From: CAVWDU01 sp963840725
Lineage (GTDB): Bacteria; Pseudomonadota; Gammaproteobacteria; Pseudomonadales; Halieaceae
DNA length: 64,000 nucleotides
Direction: 5' to 3'
Assembly (NCBI GenBank): GCA_963840725.1
Contig: CAWIZY010000009.1
Coordinates: 682,001 to 746,000 of the forward strand
The position numbers and the translations under genes are program-made. This document shows positions 8,682-15,930 of the stretch, in pieces (position 1 is the first letter of the stretch; the number at the start of each line of letters is the position of its first letter). The notes beneath the pieces were generated by a model. That model saw only the letters and a program-made list of their open reading frames with translations. It did no database searches and was not told where the DNA came from.

Positions 8682-9284
8682 CTAGTCTGTAAACGCCGGC
8701 CCCGCCCCTAAGTCCCAGAGAATAACCGAACCGACCATCAGGCAAATAAGTATGACCAGTGCGACCCCGAGTACCGCGCTGGAAAACAGAAAGCCTCTCT
8801 CCTCCGGGATGTCCATGACAATGGGAATCCCGAGGTACATCAGGTAGACGGCCCAACTTATCGCCCCCACGCCGATCAGCAGATCGAGCCACAGCAGGGG
8901 GTAGAAGCCGACTGCGCCCGCAACAAAAAGGGGCGTAGCGGTCAGGCCGGCGATCACGATGCCTTTGGTCAGGCTGGACTCGGCGCCGTAAGTGTCGGAC
9001 ATCCAGTGAATGAAGTAGCCGATGGCGACAACGCAGGCCACCATCGCGAGATAAAATAAGAAGCAGATTATGCGGGCGCTCTCAACGGTGAGTTTGGTCG
9101 GCTGGCCATGATCTCCTACCGACCAACCCACTTGAGTGGTTCCGTAAAACCAGGCTACCGCCGGGATGATGGCGAAGATGCATGGATAGAGCACCAGGTT
9201 GCGCATGGAGCCATCCGAGAGCTTTGCCACACTGTTCCACTCATGCACAGGCCGCGCCAATATGCCAAAAGTATGCTGAATCAT
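8682..9284 (-). CDS. Yip1-family membrane protein preceding the cbb3 operon
   Basis: A 200-residue, strongly hydrophobic protein with about five predicted helices. It resembles bacterial Yip1-domain proteins: an N-terminal amphipathic segment with ARPVHEWNSVA, then helices separated by short loops, and the MYLGIPIVMDIPEE signature before the last helix. The biochemical role of this family in bacteria is not known. It lies between the FNR box at 9355-9368 and ccoN, in the same direction, so it is probably the first gene of the FNR-controlled oxidase transcript. A link to oxidase assembly is inferred from position only. Confidence 0.75.
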   Translation of the reverse strand: MIQHTFGILARPVHEWNSVAKLSDGSMRNLVLYPCIFAIIPAVAWFYGTTQVGWSVGDHGQPTKLTVESARIICFLFYLAMVACVVAIGYFIHWMSDTYGAESSLTKGIVIAGLTATPLFVAGAVGFYPLLWLDLLIGVGAISWAVYLMYLGIPIVMDIPEERGFLFSSAVLGVALVILICLMVGSVILWDLGAGPAFTD

Positions 9285-9354
9285 CAGGTTTCATTCCCTT
9301 CAAACTACGCTTTATTTTTGCCCGCCCATTGTAGGCCGAGACAGACCAATAATC

Positions 9355-9368
9355 TTGATATGCATCAA
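9355..9368. promoter_or_regulatory. FNR/Anr box upstream of the Yip1-cco operon
   Basis: TTGATATGCATCAA is a perfect match to the FNR/Anr consensus TTGAT-N4-ATCAA and is fully palindromic. It lies 71 bp upstream of the Yip1-like start and 26 bp after the fnr stop. An Fnr-type activator is encoded next door. This placement suits oxygen-limited activation of the oxidase operon. The sequence is seen directly; its use in vivo is inferred. Confidence 0.9.
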
Positions 9369-9393
9369 TCGAGACGGGGTGGCAGGCCAGATG

Positions 9394-10164
9394 TCAGCTG
9401 CCGAGGTTAGCCATGGCTTGTAAACCAGGCTGATCCAGAATTTCGATTTCCTTGTTGTCAACTTTGAGTATTGCCATTTTTTGCATGCGGCTGAATACTC
9501 GACTGACTGTTTCGACCGTGAGGCCGAGGTAATTGCCGATGTCCACCCGGGACATCGGCAGTCTGAACTGGGTGGCGCTGAGTTTTCGGCGGGCGTTGCG
9601 GGCAGAAATACTGAGCATCAGTGATGCGATACGCTCATCCGCCGAATTTTTGCTCAACAGCGTTATGAGTTGCTGATCCTCGGTAATTTCGCGGCTCATA
9701 AGTTGAAAAAAGTGTCGCTGCAGACTGGGCAACATGGTACTGAGCTTTTCCAGCGAACTGAACGGGATCTCACAAATGGCAGAGGTTTCCAGCGACTTGG
9801 CCGAGGAAGCGTGAGAGTGGTTACTGATGCCATCCATACCCAGAATCTCACCGGGAAAGTAAAAGCCAGTCACTTGCTCACGCCCGTCATCCGTGGTTTT
9901 GTATGCTTTGAGGGTACCTGAGCGAACCGCATAGACAGACTGAAAGTCATCGCCTTCGCGGTACAGGTGCTGGTTCTTTTGCAGCGGCTTGCTGCGCTGA
10001 ATAATGCTGTCCAGTTGATCTACGTCGTCGCCCTCCAGTGCAAGGGGTAGACAGATACTGGTCAGGCGGCAGTTTGCGCAACTGACATGATACTCATGAC
10101 CGCACTCTTTAAGAGGCCCGGTTGCACCGGCATCTGCCACTTGAATTGTCATTGCAACTTCCAT
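9394..10164 (-). CDS. fnr: Fnr/Anr-type oxygen-responsive transcription factor
   Basis: A Crp-Fnr regulator of about 256 residues. The N-terminal CANCRLTSIC segment supplies three cluster cysteines, and a fourth lies in the SAICEIPF context, matching the [4Fe-4S] ligand layout of FNR. The C-terminal helix-turn-helix has VETVSRVFSRM, containing the E-xx-SR recognition pattern for TTGAT half-sites. Starts at 10182, 10164 and 10152 are possible. The first overlaps a TATAAT box, so I prefer 10164 or 10152; GGGAGA and GGAAG respectively precede them. It sits between hemN and the cco operon, both of which have FNR boxes. Confidence 0.94.
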   Translation of the reverse strand: MEVAMTIQVADAGATGPLKECGHEYHVSCANCRLTSICLPLALEGDDVDQLDSIIQRSKPLQKNQHLYREGDDFQSVYAVRSGTLKAYKTTDDGREQVTGFYFPGEILGMDGISNHSHASSAKSLETSAICEIPFSSLEKLSTMLPSLQRHFFQLMSREITEDQQLITLLSKNSADERIASLMLSISARNARRKLSATQFRLPMSRVDIGNYLGLTVETVSRVFSRMQKMAILKVDNKEIEILDQPGLQAMANLGS

Positions 10165-10180
10165 AGCGTTCAGATCTCCC

Positions 10181-10209
10181 ATTATAGTCGAACTCGACGG
10201 CGATCTGAA
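10181..10209 (-). promoter_or_regulatory. Putative sigma-70 promoter of fnr
   Basis: On the minus strand TATAAT (10181-10186) is preceded at 17-bp spacing by TTCAGA (10204-10209, four of six -35 matches). Transcription would start near 10174, just ahead of the preferred fnr start codons, which argues against the ATG at 10182 that overlaps the -10. Confidence 0.5.
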
Positions 10210-10230
10210 AACAGTTTTTCCTCCAGTTTG

Positions 10231-11688
10231 CTAGAGAGTAGCGGAAAATCGCGGTGCGGGTTGATCTGTATCGGGTTGTGTCAGGTACGCATCAAACGGC
10301 ATGCACAGATTGCGTAAAAAGGGCCTGCCGCGCTTGTGGATAACGATGTGGTCCGGGCTGATACCGAGCAGGCCGTCTGCCTCCATCACGCGAAGCTGTC
10401 GCAGTTCAGTTGCGAACATTTCATTGAAGTCGATGCCGAATTGACGGTTGCAATCAGCAATGTCCAACTTCAGATCAGAAATCAGGCTCATGATGATATG
10501 GCGGCGAAGGCGGTCATCGGCACTGGCCCGGCAGCCGCGCACTATTGGCGATCTGTCGCTGTCCAGTCGCTTATAATAAGCCTGCAGCTCGCGCTCGTTT
10601 TGCAGATAGTAATCGCCCAACTGGCTGATCGCCGACACACCGAGCCCCAGCAGATCATCCGCCATGTGCAGCGAGTAGCCCTGAAAGTTACGCTGCAGCC
10701 GGCCTTCTCGCTGGGCAATAGCCAGTTCATCGTCGGGTAACACGTAATGATCCATGCCGATGTGAACATAGCCGGCATCCTCCAGCTGTTCAGTGATCAG
10801 TTGGTGCAGTACCAGTTTCTCACCTGGCTCGGGCAAAGACAGTCGGTCGATAGCGCGCTGGCTACTAAAACGTTCTGGCAAGTGCGCATAGTTGTAGCAG
10901 GCAATTCGATCCGGGCGCAGCGCAGTCACCTGGCGCAGAGTCTCAGTCATGGCCTGGCGATTCTGGTGGGGCAGACCGTATATCAGGTCGAAGCTTAATG
11001 AACGGAATCCGTGGTTGCGCACGCACTCGACCAGGGGTTCGATTTGCTGGTAAGGCTGAATACGGTTGATGGCCTGCTGCACGACCGGGTCGAAATCCTG
11101 AATACCCATGCTGATCCGATTAAACCCGATGCCTTTGAGTAAAGCGATGGTCGGTTTGTTAACCGTGCGCGGATCGATTTCAATGGAGTATTCCCGGTAG
11201 CTCTTGTCCAGCAGCCGAAAATTGCTGGCCAGCAGATGCATCAGTTCGGTGATTTCAGGGTCGTCCAGGTAAGTGGGGGTGCCACCGCCCCAATGCATCT
11301 GGGTCACCGGCCGCCCGGAGCCCACCAGTGCACCTTGCTGTTCGATTTCCTTTTGCAAGTGATCGAGGTATTGCCTGGCCACGCCCGTTTTGCGAGTGAC
11401 CACCTTGTTGCAGGCACAGTAGTAGCAGATGTCGTTGCAAAAAGGGATGTGTACATAGAGCGACAGCGGTGATCGCTGGTGGTCTCCATCGCTGCGCTGC
11501 CATTCGAGGTAGTGCTCCAGGGGAAAACCTTCTCGAAACTGTGGCGCAGTCGGGTAAGACGTGTAGCGTGGCCCCTGGCAGGCGTACTTTGACGCCAGTG
11601 CGATATCGGCCTGGCTGCGCGGCGAGAGTTGCGGGTTTGTATCGACGGCGGTGGGGTTCATGGCGGCACTTTGCATGATTGAGTGCAA
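10231..11688 (-). CDS. hemN: Oxygen-independent coproporphyrinogen III oxidase HemN
   Basis: 485 residues, the normal length for true HemN. The radical-SAM cluster is in FCNDICYYCACNK (Cys84, Cys88, Cys91, with Cys93 beside it), followed by the glycine-rich MHWGGGTPTYL motif. It converts coproporphyrinogen III to protoporphyrinogen IX without oxygen, supplying heme for the neighbouring cbb3 oxidase under low oxygen. Starts at 11688, 11676 and 11661 are all possible; the last begins MNPTAVDTN. An FNR-like site lies 32-59 bp upstream, fitting control by the adjacent Fnr. Confidence 0.95.
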   Translation of the reverse strand: MHSIMQSAAMNPTAVDTNPQLSPRSQADIALASKYACQGPRYTSYPTAPQFREGFPLEHYLEWQRSDGDHQRSPLSLYVHIPFCNDICYYCACNKVVTRKTGVARQYLDHLQKEIEQQGALVGSGRPVTQMHWGGGTPTYLDDPEITELMHLLASNFRLLDKSYREYSIEIDPRTVNKPTIALLKGIGFNRISMGIQDFDPVVQQAINRIQPYQQIEPLVECVRNHGFRSLSFDLIYGLPHQNRQAMTETLRQVTALRPDRIACYNYAHLPERFSSQRAIDRLSLPEPGEKLVLHQLITEQLEDAGYVHIGMDHYVLPDDELAIAQREGRLQRNFQGYSLHMADDLLGLGVSAISQLGDYYLQNERELQAYYKRLDSDRSPIVRGCRASADDRLRRHIIMSLISDLKLDIADCNRQFGIDFNEMFATELRQLRVMEADGLLGISPDHIVIHKRGRPFLRNLCMPFDAYLTQPDTDQPAPRFSATL

Positions 11689-11719
11689 CGAAGGATAACC
11701 GCGTCATGAGGTGCTGGCG

Positions 11720-11733
11720 TTGATCCAGGTCAA
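11720..11733. promoter_or_regulatory. FNR/Anr-like box upstream of hemN
   Basis: TTGATCCAGGTCAA matches nine of the ten fixed positions of TTGAT-N4-ATCAA; only one base of the second half-site differs. It lies in the short gap between the upstream gene's stop (11750) and hemN. FNR or Anr control of hemN is established in other gammaproteobacteria, so function is likely but inferred. Confidence 0.72.
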
Positions 11734-11749
11734 GCGCTGTCCGTCGGTG

Positions 11750-14700
11750 TTATTTTTCAATACTGGACAGATCCCCGGCAATCTCCGTCAGCGGCCGGGG
11801 CTTGCCAATGCCCCAGCCCTGCAGATAGTCGACGCCAATTTCCTGCAGTTTCTCGATAATATTCTCGTTCTCGACTGATTCTGCAATGGTCTGTTGGCCC
11901 AGAAAGTGGGCGAGGTCGTTTATTGAACGGGCCATGGCGTAGTCGTTGCGGTTGGTATCGATTTCCTTGATGAACGTGCCGTCGATTTTCACGTAGTCCA
12001 CCGGCAGTTCTTTCAGAAAATCGTGGCTTGCCAGCCCGGTGCCAAAGTCATCGATCGAGAACTGACAACCGATATTGCGGAAAGCACGGACAAAGTCTGC
12101 TGCCTTGACCAGATTGGAGATTGTCCCGGTCTCGGTAATTTCGAAGCAGATGCGGTTTGTGCCCACGCCGAACTCGGAGATCTGGTCGAACAGGTAATCC
12201 ATAAAGGTATTGTCGGTAATGCTGCTCCCCGACAGGTTGATTGACAGGTGCGGAACGACTTTTTGTTCATCCATGAGCGCGCTGATCCAGGCAAAAGCCT
12301 CCTTGATAACCCAACGGTCCACCAGCGTCATAAACCCGTAGCGCTCAGCCGAGCGGATGAACTCTCCCGGCGGGGTCACATTGCCGGACTTGTCGCGCCA
12401 CCCCAGCAACAGCTCGTAATGGCGCCTCACTGTCTCGCCGCTGTCGACAGCGGTCTGCTGAATGGGTTGCGCCCGGAGCACGAAGCGGTCTGTTTCCAGC
12501 GCCTGTTCCAGGTCTTGACGGGTGCGTGACTGTTCCTTGCGGAAGTCCTGTGCCTGGGTCTGGTCCTCGGAGAATGTGGCCACCTGGTTGCGCCCATTCT
12601 GCTTGGCTTTGGTCATGGCAGAACGGGCGGAATCAAGAATCTCTTCTACGCTTGGGCTGTGCTCAAGCACGTGCGCAATGCCTACCGAGACGGTGAAGCT
12701 GACCTGTTCACCCTCGATTTCAACGCTTGACGCTTCAATGTCCCCGCGAATTTTTTCGGCAAACTCGAGCGCTTGCTCGGCATCACGATCCAGCAGCAGA
12801 ACGGCAAATTCATCACCCTCAATACGCGCTGAGGAAGTCTTTTTCCCGTGTAGCTGGGCGAGCAGTTTGGCAAACTCCAGCAACACCTCGTCACCGTTGA
12901 CCCGGTCGTAGAGATCATTGACCAGGCTGAACTGGTCGATATCGAGGTATAAGACGGCGTGCCGCGAGCTGCGTGTCTGGGCATGGCGTAAAGCGCGGGT
13001 CAGTTGGTCCAGAAACGTTTCGCGGTTGATCAGGCGAGTGAGAGAATCATGGTTGCGCGTGAAGCTGAGGGTTTTCTGCAGTTGCTCCAGCGTGTCGTAC
13101 ATGCTGCGATCGACCATGCCCATGCTGTCAACCGGAGCCGGTGGCTGCACACCTCGACTCAGTTGGCGCGCCAACTGAACGGCGCTTAGATCGGCATTTT
13201 TCTGTCCGCGTTCATTGACAAAAATGAAGCGATCTTTTTCTTCGCTGATCCACGCCAGTTGCATGCGGCGCGATACCCCCTCGCGATCTTTGTAGCTCAG
13301 CCAGCAGCCGCTCTCCAGTTCCTCGACCCGTTTTACCCAGCGTTTAAGCCGCGGTAAATCGTCAACTCGCGACCGCAACTGGCCTGAATCGGCCTCGGTG
13401 GCGAGATCTGTCACCTCGCGCAGCGTGATTGGCAACTGTCCGGCCAGTGTATTTCTAAGGTTCTGCAGTGTTTCTCGATAGGCCACGTGGGTCGGCAGCG
13501 CCGCCGCCAACTGCTGCGCAATGCGTTCCAGGAAGGGTTCAGCCTCGCTCGCGACCTCAGTGGGGGATACTGATCCGTCCTGCAGGGCTGCCAGCCAGCC
13601 ATTCAAAACGTCCAGGGCAACCAGTTGCTCCTGCCATAGCCGGCTATCGGGGCCCTCCTTGATGTGGGTGAGCACCAGCAAATCTCGCCACCCGTTGTCG
13701 ATCAGTTCCAGCAACACCCCCGGTGCCGTAGGCGGCTGGACGCGATCCGCGATTGCGCCGCTGACCTCCAGTCTTGCCTTGCGAAGTTTTTCCTGGCCCT
13801 CCTGGGTGCGGATGACCCGTTCAACGTTGCGAGAGAGTGCACGCTCCTGCTGTGAAACCAGCTTGCTCAGCTTTTCCAGGGCAAGGTCGAATACGCCGCT
13901 GTCCTGGTCATAACCTTCGACAATTTCGTCGACGATGTCTTGCACCCGGGACTCGAGGGCCTTGTTCGGGAAATTGCCGGTGGCGGCCAACTGTGCAACC
14001 GCGTCCACAACCCCCCGCGCCGCATGTTCGCGGTCGAGCATGAACTGCGGCTCCAGCATGGACAGTTTGGCCAGGGGGATCTGCAGATTGCCCAGTGCCG
14101 GCCTGATTTCGCTGGCACTACTGAGTCGGGTGTTTATGGTATCGAACAGGTTGTCAACCATGTCGAGCTGATTCAAGGTGTCTGTGGCCATCCCGTCGGT
14201 GCCTTGCAGGGCACCGATGTCATTGCGGTTTTCTGCCAGGTAGTCGCGCAGCGATTGCCCCTGGCCCAGCATGCTACGGGCACCTGCGTCGCGCTGCAGG
14301 GTATCCAGAGCTGTTGCCACAGCTTGGCGGTCAGCGAGCCTGCCGGAATTCGTCGAACCCGGTGCAACATTGGCTGGCCCTTCCATGCCAGCGCCAGCCG
14401 GAGCACCCGAGGGTGCCAAGGCTTCTGAGCGCTGTGCAGTCATCGCCTGAATCAGTGAGCTGTATAGCTTGTCGGCAAATTCCGGTGGTCTGTTTGCGGA
14501 CCCGGGCTGCGGTTCAGGCGCAGGGCCTCCTGGCGCAGGGCCTCCTGGCGCAGGGCTCCCTGGCGCAGGGCTCCCTGGTGCAGGGCTCCCTGGTGCAGAG
14601 CCTCCTGGCGCAGGACCGCCGCCGATAAAGCCGGCGTCTGGCTGTGTATCCGCGAAGCTGTGGCCACTGGGCTCAGCCAAAGTATCCGGCAGTCTGGTGT

Positions 14701-15796
14701 CCTCGCTGGGACGAGTTTGTTTGCGCTGCCTGCCTGGCGATTTAGTCAGGGGTTGTGGCCTGCGCAACCGCGACCCTTTTTCGCGCAGCTCGGTCTCGAT
14801 GTCTGGAAGAATGCCGGCTTTTGCCAGAGCACTGTTGAGCTGCGTGTAATACGGTCCGAGTTCTCGAATAAGGTGCTTGTCGATAAAATCAAATATATCG
14901 GCAGCCACTTCCTCGGGAATGCCTTTTTCTTGCAGCGCCTTGTTAAAAGCGTTAGAGATCTGTGCCACGTGTACCGGCAGGCGCACCCGCTTCGGATCCG
15001 CGTCTATCAACTCTGCCAGTCGCAGGGTCAGGCTCTCCAGGGGGATGTCGAAACGGTCCGACCCTGATTTTGTCAGTCTTTCCACCGCCAGATCGTGTTC
15101 GAACTTATCGATATCCACCAGGCCCAGCGCGCCGTCCTCGGACTGCGTGGCGGCTTCGGCGGTGGTCTCTGATGCCGGCGGCGTCAGGTCACGGTAATAC
15201 TCAGCAAGCTGGGTGCTGAATGCCGCGGCAATGGCCTTTTTATGGTTCTTTACCGCATCCGCCGCAACATCGTGATGCTTCTGGCTCCAGTTGCCACCCT
15301 TGGCACCCAGAGTCAGCTCCATGAGGTGCAGCCGCAAGTCGTCCAGGCAGGACTGGAAGCGTTTTTCCAGCAACTGGCGGCTTGTGCGGTTAAACTCTGC
15401 CAATGGGCCGGCAACGGTTGCCTGCGTATTTTTGCCGGTCGTCCCCGATGGTTGCCGGTCAGGAACGTCGCTCAGTGCCAGCAGGCAGCTTTTTGCCGCG
15501 GGACTGTAGGTGTCGAGTATCTGCAGGACAAGGTCTCTGCCGTTGACCCCGGAGATGGTCACCTCGACCACCGCTTCGCGCTTCCAGTCGGGGCCATCGG
15601 TCGCACACCGCAGGTGGCCCCGCGCACCGGTTCTGAGGCTCAGTGGACCGGCATTAGTCTGCCCGGGGGCCAGACTGACCCCGACAAACTGCAGCCGGCC
15701 ATCTTCCGTGGACTCAAGTTTGCCCTGCAATAGCGGTGCGCCGGCTAGTTCCAGGGTGGCAGGCAGAGTTTGGATGTGGGCAGAGGTCGTTGACAT
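11750..15796 (-). CDS. DUF1631-GGDEF-EAL cyclic-di-GMP protein
   Basis: A 1348-residue cytoplasmic protein with no signal peptide. Roughly the first 800 residues resemble DUF1631 and include a PilZ-like start and a low-complexity Gly/Ser/Pro/Ala linker. A GGDEF domain spans about 905-1070 with ARIEGDEFAVLL in place of GGDEF (first Gly replaced by Glu, near residue 992). An EAL domain spans about 1095-1340: the EAL signature is ELLLGW (catalytic Glu kept), and DDFGTG, VKIDGTF, AESVEN and LQGWGIG are all present. The EAL half therefore looks like an active c-di-GMP phosphodiesterase; the GGDEF may be a weak cyclase or a GTP sensor. A role in the motile-to-sessile switch is inferred. Confidence 0.88.
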   Translation of the reverse strand: MSTTSAHIQTLPATLELAGAPLLQGKLESTEDGRLQFVGVSLAPGQTNAGPLSLRTGARGHLRCATDGPDWKREAVVEVTISGVNGRDLVLQILDTYSPAAKSCLLALSDVPDRQPSGTTGKNTQATVAGPLAEFNRTSRQLLEKRFQSCLDDLRLHLMELTLGAKGGNWSQKHHDVAADAVKNHKKAIAAAFSTQLAEYYRDLTPPASETTAEAATQSEDGALGLVDIDKFEHDLAVERLTKSGSDRFDIPLESLTLRLAELIDADPKRVRLPVHVAQISNAFNKALQEKGIPEEVAADIFDFIDKHLIRELGPYYTQLNSALAKAGILPDIETELREKGSRLRRPQPLTKSPGRQRKQTRPSEDTRLPDTLAEPSGHSFADTQPDAGFIGGGPAPGGSAPGSPAPGSPAPGSPAPGGPAPGGPAPEPQPGSANRPPEFADKLYSSLIQAMTAQRSEALAPSGAPAGAGMEGPANVAPGSTNSGRLADRQAVATALDTLQRDAGARSMLGQGQSLRDYLAENRNDIGALQGTDGMATDTLNQLDMVDNLFDTINTRLSSASEIRPALGNLQIPLAKLSMLEPQFMLDREHAARGVVDAVAQLAATGNFPNKALESRVQDIVDEIVEGYDQDSGVFDLALEKLSKLVSQQERALSRNVERVIRTQEGQEKLRKARLEVSGAIADRVQPPTAPGVLLELIDNGWRDLLVLTHIKEGPDSRLWQEQLVALDVLNGWLAALQDGSVSPTEVASEAEPFLERIAQQLAAALPTHVAYRETLQNLRNTLAGQLPITLREVTDLATEADSGQLRSRVDDLPRLKRWVKRVEELESGCWLSYKDREGVSRRMQLAWISEEKDRFIFVNERGQKNADLSAVQLARQLSRGVQPPAPVDSMGMVDRSMYDTLEQLQKTLSFTRNHDSLTRLINRETFLDQLTRALRHAQTRSSRHAVLYLDIDQFSLVNDLYDRVNGDEVLLEFAKLLAQLHGKKTSSARIEGDEFAVLLLDRDAEQALEFAEKIRGDIEASSVEIEGEQVSFTVSVGIAHVLEHSPSVEEILDSARSAMTKAKQNGRNQVATFSEDQTQAQDFRKEQSRTRQDLEQALETDRFVLRAQPIQQTAVDSGETVRRHYELLLGWRDKSGNVTPPGEFIRSAERYGFMTLVDRWVIKEAFAWISALMDEQKVVPHLSINLSGSSITDNTFMDYLFDQISEFGVGTNRICFEITETGTISNLVKAADFVRAFRNIGCQFSIDDFGTGLASHDFLKELPVDYVKIDGTFIKEIDTNRNDYAMARSINDLAHFLGQQTIAESVENENIIEKLQEIGVDYLQGWGIGKPRPLTEIAGDLSSIEK
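14517..14621. repeat. 15-bp in-frame minisatellite in the DUF1631 linker
   Basis: Seven tandem 15-base units of the type GGCGCAGGGCTCCCT or GGCGCAGGGCCTCCT, with small drift at the right end. On the coding strand they give a five-residue Pro/Ala/Gly/Ser repeat inside the large c-di-GMP protein. Because the unit is a multiple of three, copy-number change would alter linker length without breaking the frame. Confidence 0.9.
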
Positions 15797-15930
15797 TCTG
15801 TTCCGTTACCGGGAGAGCCCGGGTCTGGGTTGCCGTACCGGTAAGCTCCAGCTGGTCGGAGTGTCCGGGCAAGCCGCGAGTATACCGTGAAACGCCGGGT
15901 CCACAAACGCTGGCAAGGATTGGGCGCCAC

